Below, piece after piece: positions 1 to 6,040 of a stretch of DNA of 27,466 nt. This stretch comes from Methanothrix sp. Its GTDB lineage: Archaea; Halobacteriota; Methanosarcinia; Methanotrichales; Methanotrichaceae. Location: positions 1-27,466 of the forward strand of contig PMNG01000112.1 of assembly GCA_003162615.1 (NCBI GenBank). Reading direction: 5' to 3'. The position numbers and the translations under genes were made by a program. Within the stretch, counting starts at the first letter, position 1, and every line of letters begins with the position of its first letter. The notes below the pieces were generated by a model, which was not told where the DNA came from, searched no databases, and saw nothing but the letters and a program-made list of their open reading frames with translations.

Positions 1-2
1 AA

Positions 3-59
3 CTGATTATTGAGCAAGTACGAAAAATCGATATCGGGCAATTGTCGACAAATCGTTAG
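3..59 (+). CDS. C-terminal end of an unidentified gene cut by the window edge
   Basis: An open frame enters from the left edge and stops at TAG 57-59, giving an 18-residue tail that includes the string EQVRKID. A tail of this kind (EQ-x-R-x-I-D) resembles the last helix of MazF/PemK-type mRNA interferases, but the piece is far too short to identify. It may equally be a chance open frame. Nothing else is visible in bases 60-200. Confidence 0.2.
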   Translation: MIIEQVRKIDIGQLSTNR

Positions 60-203
60 ATAGTGTACCAGAACGACCAGTTAGCCAGAAAAGCATTTAG
101 GAGAATTTTGTCTTTTAAGAAAAGTTGCATATTTTGATATGTACTAAATATGCCAATAATACGTGTATCATTTAATGAATCTTATAGAAACGTTATCAGT
201 AAC

Positions 204-212
204 CTATATATT
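204..212 (+). promoter_or_regulatory. TATA box of the MC1 gene
   Basis: CTATATATT lies about 50 bp upstream of the ATG at 262, which would place transcription start near 232-238 and give a leader of about 25-30 nt. It also lies inside the frame extension that begins at 163, which argues against the upstream ATG. Confidence 0.5.
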
Positions 213-261
213 CTCAAAAGTAAGTACCAGCACACGCATTTTCGAATTGGAGGGTACTTTT

Positions 262-540
262 ATGGCTGAGAAGGAAGCAAGAAATTTTGCCCTCAGAGAC
301 GCTAAGGGCAACGAGGATGGGGTCTTCACAGGGAAATCGCCGAGGCAGGCAGCGTTAAAAGCAGCTAACAGGGGAGTAACGGATATCAGGCTTAGGGAGC
401 GTGGGACAAAGAAAGTGCATATCTTCACTGGGGAGCGGAAGCAGGTAAAGAAGCCAGCCAACGCACCTGCATGGATGCCTGCAAAGATCTGGAAACCCTT
501 CGTTAAGAAGGTAGGCACCGAGAAGCTTGAAGAGCTTTGA
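262..540 (+). CDS. Non-histone chromosomal protein MC1
   Basis: This 92-residue basic protein matches the MC1 family of small monomeric archaeal chromatin proteins, which bind and sharply bend DNA and are abundant in Methanosarcina, Methanothrix and haloarchaea. Seen here are the N-terminal NFALRD segment, GKSPRQAALKAANRG, the basic strand LRERGTKKVHIFTGERK, and the C-terminal AWMPAKIWKP loop that contributes to DNA contact in the family. Length is typical (about 90-100). I chose the ATG at 262 because GGAGGG sits at 249-254, seven bases upstream, and a TATA box at 204-212 falls inside the extra 33 residues of the longer frame starting at 163. The gene appears monocistronic; no partner is adjacent. 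Confidence 0.93.
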   Translation: MAEKEARNFALRDAKGNEDGVFTGKSPRQAALKAANRGVTDIRLRERGTKKVHIFTGERKQVKKPANAPAWMPAKIWKPFVKKVGTEKLEEL

Positions 541-610
541 TTTCAGTCTTCTTCAACCGTTTAATAATTTTTAAGGCTCCACTAATAATATAGATCTACT
601 TTACAACATA

Positions 611-715
611 ATGTCTTGGCTTTGGGCGAATTGGGGATGGATTCTCAGTCTCATATTGACTAATGCGGTGACTTTATACATCGCGAGACATTCGAAGAAA
701 GGGTTAGATAAATAA
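611..715 (+). CDS. Possible 34-residue single-pass membrane protein
   Basis: ATG at 611 opens 34 codons ending in TAA at 713-715. The product starts MSWLWANWGW, continues as a hydrophobic stretch (about residues 10-25, ILSLILTNAVTLYIA), and ends with a basic tail RHSKKGLDK, a plausible N-out/C-in membrane helix obeying the positive-inside rule. An AT-rich TATA-like element (TTTTTAAG, about 568-575) lies some 35-40 bp upstream and there is no clear Shine-Dalgarno site, so a leaderless or nearly leaderless message is possible. I do not recognise the family; similar tiny membrane ORFs are usually unannotated. A chance ORF cannot be excluded. Confidence 0.4.
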   Translation: MSWLWANWGWILSLILTNAVTLYIARHSKKGLDK

Positions 716-1176
716 ATGCCCCATCACACTTCTGCTTTTCGGCTTGCATTCCTCATTAGTGTTATCCATTTATATTCTTCCCCTTAATTCAATCCCTCAG
801 CTTAGACTGGCTGTTGCCCCATCCAAACCCTCGTTATACTTATGTTAGTTTTGGAAGATCTACATACCTTGCAAGATGTATATCGTCCTTCTTTTGGTTG
901 AGCATTGTCTTTCGGGGCGAACTTGCCAGAACCCTGCTTTTGTGTGTCAGTGCCCTAGTTGATGAATTCGAGCACCGAATAATAGGCTGTAACCTTTGGA
1001 AACCAAGGGGAATTTCGGCCTACCAGCATTTCTGCACCCACGAACGCTGTGCAGGAGCGGGCGCGGAGCTTCCTCCAACAATGGCGAGCGGAGCGAGCGT
1101 GTTGGGGAAGCGGAGCAGACCGCGCCGTTGAGGTTGCATATAAATTGTGGTTATGCGAACGGTGTAATGAGGCGGA
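716..1176. other. Gene-poor stretch with a GC-rich hairpin
   Basis: No frame here looks like a real protein; the open frames at 814-1131 and 996-1268 have unnatural composition and no recognisable motif. Bases 716-1040 are unremarkable, moderately AT-rich DNA. The only clear structure is the strong hairpin at 1060-1126, described separately. Confidence 0.5.
1060..1126. repeat. Long GC-rich hairpin (imperfect palindrome, 19 bp of stem)
   Basis: GGCGCGG at 1060-1066 pairs with CCGCGCC at 1120-1126. Inside it, GCTTCC (1068-1073) pairs with GGAAGC (1106-1111), and CCAACA (1075-1080) pairs with TGTTGG (1100-1105), leaving one bulged T at 1074, an 8-base bulge at 1112-1119 and a 19-base purine-rich loop. 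The hairpin stands out in an otherwise AT-leaning gap, just past the 3' end of the leftward STAND-TPR reading frame. It may be a structured RNA, a terminator-like element for the leftward gene (without a T-run), or the end of a mobile element. Confidence 0.6.
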
Positions 1177-1574
1177 TCATCGGGGTCCTTGTGGAGTTTC
1201 CTTCCACTCTGCCAGCTTTGGCCGTACCTTCTCGGCCAATGGGCTTTCGATCCGTTCGAAAATCTTGAGTGCATCTTCTGCCTGATGGATTGCTTGCTTC
1301 CGCTGGTCGAGCTTGTCAAGAGATAGACTCAGATAAAATAAGACTTCGCCTTCCCCTTTGCGATATTCGATTTTGCGGGCAATCTCCAGTGACTGATAAT
1401 AGTTTTCGATAGCTTTGGGAGTCTCTCCTAGATCGTGATAAGCTCTGCCTAAGTTACATAGAGCATCGCCCACAATCCTTCTATATTCAGTCTTTTGGAC
1501 GATCTCTAATGCTTGATTATAGTTCTCGATGGCTTTGCTGGTCTCACCTAGATCTGCATAGGCTCTGCCGAGTT
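1177..1574 (-). pseudogene. Displaced C-terminal TPR segment of the STAND protein (after a frameshift)
   Basis: Leftward of base 1570 the TPR coding sequence of the upstream gene continues in another frame as GRAYADLGETSKAIENYNQA and then further 40-residue TPRs, ending at TGA 1177-1179. The main frame loses register at 1569-1572, where two bases stand between the Asn codon and the Gly codon instead of three, then stops at 1548. Restoring one base joins both parts into a single frame of 1162 residues (3489 nt, divisible by three). The segment adds about two and a half TPRs plus a charged C-terminus ending ETPQGPR. It has no start or ribosome site of its own, so it is probably untranslated unless frameshifting occurs or the indel is a sequencing error. 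Confidence 0.85.
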
Positions 1575-2330
1575 GACAAGAGCTTTGCCCTCGGAATTTC
1601 GGTTTTCGATCCTTCGTGAAATTTCCAAAGCAAGCTGAAAGTACTCAATGGCCTTGCTAGTCTCGCCTAGATCCGCGCAAGCTTTGCCCAGGCCGCACAG
1701 AGCATCGCTCTCCTTTTGCTTGCTTCCGATATTGTGGGATATCTCTAATGCTCGATTGTAACTTTCAATGGCTTCGCTCGTCTCACCCAAATCGAGATAT
1801 GCTTCTCCCAAGAGGATCAGGGAGTCGCTTTCACAATATCTATCTCCGATCTTTTGGGCTATGGCCAATTGCTGTCCGCAGTACTCGATGGCTTTGCCTG
1901 TCTCACATAGCTGGAGATAAGCCGTGCCTAGATTGCCTAGGGTTCTTCCTTCAGCTTTTCGGTCTCCAATCTCTTGGTCTATAGCTAATGCCTGATCGCA
2001 ACATTCGATAGACTTACGCGTCTCGCCTAGTTTGAGATATGCGATGCCTAGATTACTCGTGGAAGTACTTTCAAGTCTTCTATCATTGACTTTATAGGCT
2101 ATTGACTGAGCCTGTTTGAGGAACTCAATTGACTTTCGCGTCTCGGCTAAATCGAGATAAACAGTTCCTAGGCAGTTCAAGGTGTTGCCTTCGTCTTTGC
2201 TATATCCGATCTTACGTTTACCCGATAAACTAAGTTCATAGCACTCGATGGCCTTGCGCATCTCGTCTAGTTCATAATAGGCTATGCCCAAGTTGTGTAG
2301 ATGTGCTACCTCAGCATCACGATCCTTCAT
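1180..2330 (-). repeat. About nine tandem 120-bp TPR-coding repeats
   Basis: The 3' third of the STAND gene is built of units of 40 codons, each encoding an N-L-G-x-A-Y-x-D-L-G-E-T-x-K-A-I-E-type TPR. Several units are near-identical at the DNA level (for example the segments around 1550, 1670, 1790, 1910 and 2030 all read like GTCTCGCCTAGAT plus or minus a few bases). Such arrays expand, contract and acquire indels by slippage or recombination, and the frameshift at about 1570 lies in one of them. Confidence 0.8.
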
Positions 2331-4664
2331 GGTTCGAGCGGCAGCCAATGCAGTCTCATGCCAGTGAATTATATCCTTAGGATATAGTCGCAAAATCAAC
2401 ACGTTGGTTCCAATACCCGGATACGAGTTAGCAAGCCGCAAGGCGTTCGTCTGCCCTGCATCCTTCGTCAATTTCCTAGAATTTCCAATATGACCTTCCG
2501 CCCAGGCCTGTCCCGCCTTGATATTAATCCACTCTTTGTCGAAGAGCTTCAACCCAGGAAGGAAGCTCAATCCTCCTTTTTCGTAAAGCTCTTCGGCTTC
2601 TGAGAGTACTTTAAGATAATGCTTAGAGTGGCGGTACTGAGCATCGGCACGCTGAGATGATTCAAGGCGCGAATCGGCAAAAATTCTGGACAAGTCATGC
2701 AATCTATAACGGCCATATTCTTCAGAATCTCCAAAAGGATTGAAAACCACTAGATTCCATTTAACTAAATCGCTTAGTGCTTCTGCTGATGGATCACGAC
2801 CCATCTTCCAGACTGCCGCTGCGCCATTAAGGTTAAAGTCCTCTGGAAAGACTGAGAGACGGCCCCACTGCTTCCTTCTCATCGGAGATAACAAGTCGTA
2901 GCTTAGACTGAAAGATGCCTCTACAAGTTCAAGCCGCTTCCGTTTATCTATAAGAAGTCGTACGTACTCAGCAACACCTAGATCCTTTCTCTCTGACAAG
3001 ACGCTTGCTGCATTTCGAAGGGCGAGTGGAAGGTGACCACATAGTTTTGCAAGCTCCTCGGCTCTATCTCCAATCCGTTCGGCGATTCCAAGTAATAGCT
3101 CGCAAGCTTTGTCTATAGGCAAAACATCAAGATCTTTCTCCTTCAAGCCCGGAAGAGTAAATTTAATTCTGGATGTAATTAACACTGCGCAATTTGCGGG
3201 AGGCAGTAGTGACTCAACCTGCTCCCTATTAGCGGCATTGTCAAACAATAGCAGCGTGCGTCTACCCGTCAATATTGAGTGATACCGCCCCTGTAGTTCA
3301 TCTTGATTTTCCGGCAAGCGATCTGTTGGGCGATAAGCGTGGATAACCTGGGCCATAGCTCCGGCAGGACTCAGGGGACTCTTGCTTGTGCCTTGCAGGT
3401 TTATGAAGAGCTGACCGTCGGGAAAGCTATCTTTTAGCCTATCGGCCAACACAAATGCCAGCACAGTCTTTCCGACACCCGCCATGCCACGCAGGCCGGT
3501 GATGGTAGCTCCTTTGTCGAAGTTGGAAAGGATATCACGGATTTCCTCTTCACGACCCCTAAAGTCAGCCGGCGGTGGTGGAATCTGGCGGGGAATAATG
3601 GGTGAGACAGAATCAGTTGCACTAATTGATGTTTTCTTTTCGGGCTCAATTTGTACTGGCAAAGTATCAGCTAGTGCGGTGACTAGACTAAAAGGAAGCC
3701 TGCCGTCTGGGGGATGTGTGTCGGTATCTTCAAGCCATGTATTTTGTCTATCGCTCCAACGACGAAGGAAAACGACACCTTGCTTTGTCTCAAAGTCTAA
3801 ATGGACGAGGTTATAGGCGTTGATAAAAAGTGGGTCTTTGGGAATGCGATCCGCATAACTTGCTCCCGTTGAAATGTGGACATAAAAGCCAATATTCCGG
3901 CTAATCTGTCTTGCATCAGGAGTGTGCTGGTGACCGTTTAGTATGAAATCGCATTCATTAATCAGACGCTCCTTTATGTGCCTGCGGTCAAACTCGTTCA
4001 GCCATTCAAATGGATGATGAAGAACAGCGATCTTAATATCAGAATCTAGCATATCCTTCAGAGGTTGGTGAATCTGCGGTTCTCCTACTAGCGCATAACC
4101 GTCGTCATCGACCTCGCCATTTGTATCTGTATGACGGCCGCACATCCAGGCTGAGTTTAGACCTAGAATAGCTATCTTCTTCCCATCAATCTTCAATTTA
4201 TGGATAGTTGCATAATCAGGATTTTTCTGTTTAGTATAATCGGTTACAAATTTTGTGAATGAATTAAAGGGTTGAAGAACAAGCCCTCTTTGTCGTTCTT
4301 CGACTATCCATTTCTGAACCTCTTGGTCAGATTCTAAGGGCTTTAGAAGTGCCGGAGGAAGCAGCTCAAACTCATCCCTGTTTAGATCGTGGTTGCCTGG
4401 CACAATGAAGAGTTGGTCTGGACCTAAGCCCGTAGCTTTCAGAAGACGATCAAAAAATTCTATCTTGGCTGCCTGGTACTCCTCTGGTTTTCCGCCGTGA
4501 GCAACATCACCACTAAAAACGATGAAGTCTATAGTGGCCAGATCTGTACTGATGTTTGTTCTTCCTTCTAAGTCCTTAATTAAGGCATCTCCTACTACTT
4601 GGCGGTCAAATTCTTTGCTCCCCTGATGCCAATCTGATAGATGAAGCCAGGTTAATCCACCCAT
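1548..4664 (-). CDS. Metallophosphoesterase-STAND NTPase (NB-ARC-like)-TPR protein, C-terminus frameshifted
   Basis: The 1038-residue product has three parts. Residues 1-300 form a calcineurin-like metallophosphoesterase with its metal ligands present: D11/H13 (SDWH), D53 (SGD), N91-H92 (GNHD), H216 (HHP) and H245/H247 (GHQH). Residues about 365-680 form a STAND/NB-ARC-type NTPase: FRGRE at 368-372, P-loop GMAGVGKT 393-400, Walker B LLLFD ending at D475, ITSR with R499, and a GHLPLAL motif followed by a winged-helix-like segment. From about 770 on come 40-residue TPRs. The usual STAND logic is a sensor (TPRs), a nucleotide switch and an effector; here the phosphoesterase would be the effector, acting on nucleotides or nucleic acid, which is an inference. 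GGAGGG lies three bases before the ATG. The frame breaks at about 1570 and stops early at 1548; see the displaced tail. The gene stands alone, next to an integrase. Confidence 0.85.
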   Translation of the reverse strand: MGGLTWLHLSDWHQGSKEFDRQVVGDALIKDLEGRTNISTDLATIDFIVFSGDVAHGGKPEEYQAAKIEFFDRLLKATGLGPDQLFIVPGNHDLNRDEFELLPPALLKPLESDQEVQKWIVEERQRGLVLQPFNSFTKFVTDYTKQKNPDYATIHKLKIDGKKIAILGLNSAWMCGRHTDTNGEVDDDGYALVGEPQIHQPLKDMLDSDIKIAVLHHPFEWLNEFDRRHIKERLINECDFILNGHQHTPDARQISRNIGFYVHISTGASYADRIPKDPLFINAYNLVHLDFETKQGVVFLRRWSDRQNTWLEDTDTHPPDGRLPFSLVTALADTLPVQIEPEKKTSISATDSVSPIIPRQIPPPPADFRGREEEIRDILSNFDKGATITGLRGMAGVGKTVLAFVLADRLKDSFPDGQLFINLQGTSKSPLSPAGAMAQVIHAYRPTDRLPENQDELQGRYHSILTGRRTLLLFDNAANREQVESLLPPANCAVLITSRIKFTLPGLKEKDLDVLPIDKACELLLGIAERIGDRAEELAKLCGHLPLALRNAASVLSERKDLGVAEYVRLLIDKRKRLELVEASFSLSYDLLSPMRRKQWGRLSVFPEDFNLNGAAAVWKMGRDPSAEALSDLVKWNLVVFNPFGDSEEYGRYRLHDLSRIFADSRLESSQRADAQYRHSKHYLKVLSEAEELYEKGGLSFLPGLKLFDKEWINIKAGQAWAEGHIGNSRKLTKDAGQTNALRLANSYPGIGTNVLILRLYPKDIIHWHETALAAARTMKDRDAEVAHLHNLGIAYYELDEMRKAIECYELSLSGKRKIGYSKDEGNTLNCLGTVYLDLAETRKSIEFLKQAQSIAYKVNDRRLESTSTSNLGIAYLKLGETRKSIECCDQALAIDQEIGDRKAEGRTLGNLGTAYLQLCETGKAIEYCGQQLAIAQKIGDRYCESDSLILLGEAYLDLGETSEAIESYNRALEISHNIGSKQKESDALCGLGKACADLGETSKAIEYFQLALEISRRIENRNSEGKALVNSAEPMQI

Positions 4665-5051
4665 TTACCCTCCGCTACTTTATCAGGATCGATCAAGAGA
4701 TAAGTAGGTTGCTACCCGGCCAAATAAATTTTGAAGGAGCCTATTTTCTCCGCTCACCACTACTCAATAGAGGGAGGAGGGAATCAGGCCAAGATGCGGT
4801 AATACGCAAACCCTCGATAAGCAAACATCCATTGAGCTATATAGGTCATATGGGTCATTTTTCTTATTAGCTCTCTTTAAGAAAGAACGAATTATAGGGG
4901 GGAAAGGGGCAAATAGCCCATATAGCCCATATTCAATCCTTGAAGCGGTATAAAGGGAGTAAGGAGTATTTACAGACATCATAAAGACAATAAAGAAGGG
5001 TGAATCAGAACCATCATCAAAAATAGTTACATTGGCTCAATACCTTGACAC
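4665..5051. other. AT-rich gap with an inverted repeat; no convincing gene
   Basis: The right part abuts the integrase stop and the left part holds the STAND promoter region: a leftward TATA-like AATTTATT (plus-strand 4723-4730), about 60 bp before the ATG at 4664. A 72-codon leftward frame (4764-4982) contains GLYGL and NDPYDLYSS. It could be a relic of an element-borne protein but has no ribosome site and no family I can name. The inverted repeat at 4839-4932 is listed separately. Confidence 0.4.
4839..4932. repeat. Imperfect 22-bp inverted repeat, each arm a tandem 9-bp repeat
   Basis: The left arm, 4839-4860 (core GGTCATATGGGTCAT), matches the reverse complement of the right arm, 4911-4932 (core AGCCCATATAGCCCAT), at 17 of 22 positions, with a 50-bp spacer. 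Each arm contains two tandem 9-bp units. This is the kind of arrangement seen in iteron, operator or recombinase-binding sites, and it lies 120 bp beyond the integrase stop codon. It might instead reflect coding repetition in a lost gene. Confidence 0.5.
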
Positions 5052-5918
5052 CTACTCTAGTCTCATAGTCCGGTCGTACCATTGCCTGGCGATGGCATTG
5101 TTGACATGAGCGTAGCGCAGTGTGCTTCTTACGTCCTTGTGTCTCAGAAGGGCTTGAACTACGTTAAGTGGGACTCCTTTGGCGGTCATCATGGTGGCAG
5201 AACTATGCCTGCCAAATACGTGAAGTCCTCCTTTCGTCTCAACCCCAGCCCGTTCCTTGCAATAACAGAAGATCCGATACAGGCTACCTCTGTCATATCT
5301 TCTCCCAAAGTCAGTGTAGAACAAGGGTCGTCTCCCATCTAGCTCAAGAACAGGACGAATTGAAAGATACTGTTTCAGGTATCGGACACATTCATCCGTA
5401 ATGAAGCCATAGCCCTCACGGCCACCCTTTCCTTCTCGAACACGAACAGTCAGGTTCTTGAGATCTAGGTCGTCATCATCTAGGTTACATAGCTCAGAAG
5501 CTCTCAGGCAACCGTAAAACAAGACCTGAAACATACACAAATGCTTCAGGTTAGGGGTCACGGAGAAGATACGGCTTACTTCTTCCTCAGAAAAGAAATA
5601 AGGCAGTTTTTCGTTCCTCAGAAGAAAAGGTATCTCAACATCTTCACCCAGCATTTTGTGATACTCGGTGATAGAAAACTTGTAGTTATTATGGGTGCTT
5701 CGTGCCGCATGCCTATCAAAAAGCCTTTCACGAAATGCCTTAAGATCCTTTTCTGAAGGTCGATCAGAACCTGCGAACTTGAGATATCGACGTAAGTTAG
5801 CTGAATAGACTTCGATTGTAGTGGTTCTGAAACCCCTGTTCTCCAAGTATCTTATATATCGTTCTACGGCCCTATCTAGGCCATCTTCACCCTTTCTTAT
5901 GCTCCAGTTTGTCCTCAA
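5052..5918 (-). CDS. Tyrosine recombinase / phage-type integrase
   Basis: This 288-residue protein has an N-terminal SAM-like core-binding domain (about 10-95, including the segment from Y39 to Y45) and a C-terminal catalytic domain (about 105-285). Catalytic residues by position are R139 (CLRASEL), K164 (GKGG), H233 and R237 (HVFGRHS), H260 (LRHKD) and the nucleophile Y269 (LRYAHV). The spacing between H233 and R237 is one residue longer than the classical H-x-x-R box. Such enzymes cut and rejoin DNA at att or dif-like sites. The frame starts at TTG 5918 with AGGA about ten bases upstream; no ATG or GTG is available between there and the in-frame TAG inside the nearby repeat. It sits head-to-tail behind nrdJ, with a copy of the nrdJ 3' end only 20 bp before its start, which suggests that site is its attachment region. 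Confidence 0.9.
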   Translation of the reverse strand: MRTNWSIRKGEDGLDRAVERYIRYLENRGFRTTTIEVYSANLRRYLKFAGSDRPSEKDLKAFRERLFDRHAARSTHNNYKFSITEYHKMLGEDVEIPFLLRNEKLPYFFSEEEVSRIFSVTPNLKHLCMFQVLFYGCLRASELCNLDDDDLDLKNLTVRVREGKGGREGYGFITDECVRYLKQYLSIRPVLELDGRRPLFYTDFGRRYDRGSLYRIFCYCKERAGVETKGGLHVFGRHSSATMMTAKGVPLNVVQALLRHKDVRSTLRYAHVNNAIARQWYDRTMRLE

Positions 5919-5937
5919 ATCAGATTTCCTGGAGGCA

Positions 5938-5980
5938 AATGTACAGCCTTGCTAACTTCGTCCACTGAACCTGCATTCTG
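5938..5980. repeat. Degenerate copy of the nrdJ 3' end (repeat copy 1)
   Basis: Bases 5938-5950 (AATGTACAGCCTT) are identical to 5998-6010, and the next 30 bases match 6011-6040 at 19 of 30 positions, so 32 of 43 agree at a fixed offset of 60. On the minus strand the copy resembles the last codons and stop region of nrdJ (TGCAGGTTCAGTGGA against TGCAAGTACTGCGGA). It lies directly before the integrase start. Confidence 0.7.
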
Positions 5981-5997
5981 ATAAGGCAAGGTATGAT

Positions 5998-6040
5998 AAT
6001 GTACAGCCTTACGCACCTCATCCGCAGTACTTGCATCCCG
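5998..6040. repeat. nrdJ 3'-end segment matching the repeat beside the integrase (copy 2)
   Basis: This copy covers the codons for the C-terminal CKYCG of the reductase, its stop codon and 20 bases beyond. The identical 13-bp core falls just outside the gene. Integrases often use 3' ends of conserved genes because recombination there restores the gene. The short 60-bp offset means the two copies do not bracket an element, so they may be tandem att remnants or paired recombinase-binding sites. Confidence 0.6.

Noticed and set aside
163..261. N-terminal extension of the MC1 frame from ATG 163
   Set aside because: The added 33 residues do not fit the MC1 family, a TATA box lies inside them, and a good ribosome site precedes ATG 262.
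814..1285. Several overlapping open frames on both strands of the gap before the STAND gene
   Set aside because: They overlap each other and the GC-rich hairpin, have no motif or ribosome site, and have unnatural composition.
1180..2330. TPR repeat DNA considered as a CRISPR array
   Set aside because: The 120-bp units are coding, with 40-residue TPR periodicity and no spacer-like variable blocks; no CRISPR array or cas gene was seen in the window.
4764..4982. Leftward 72-codon frame behind the integrase
   Set aside because: No ribosome site and no recognisable family; kept only as a possible relic in the description of the gap.
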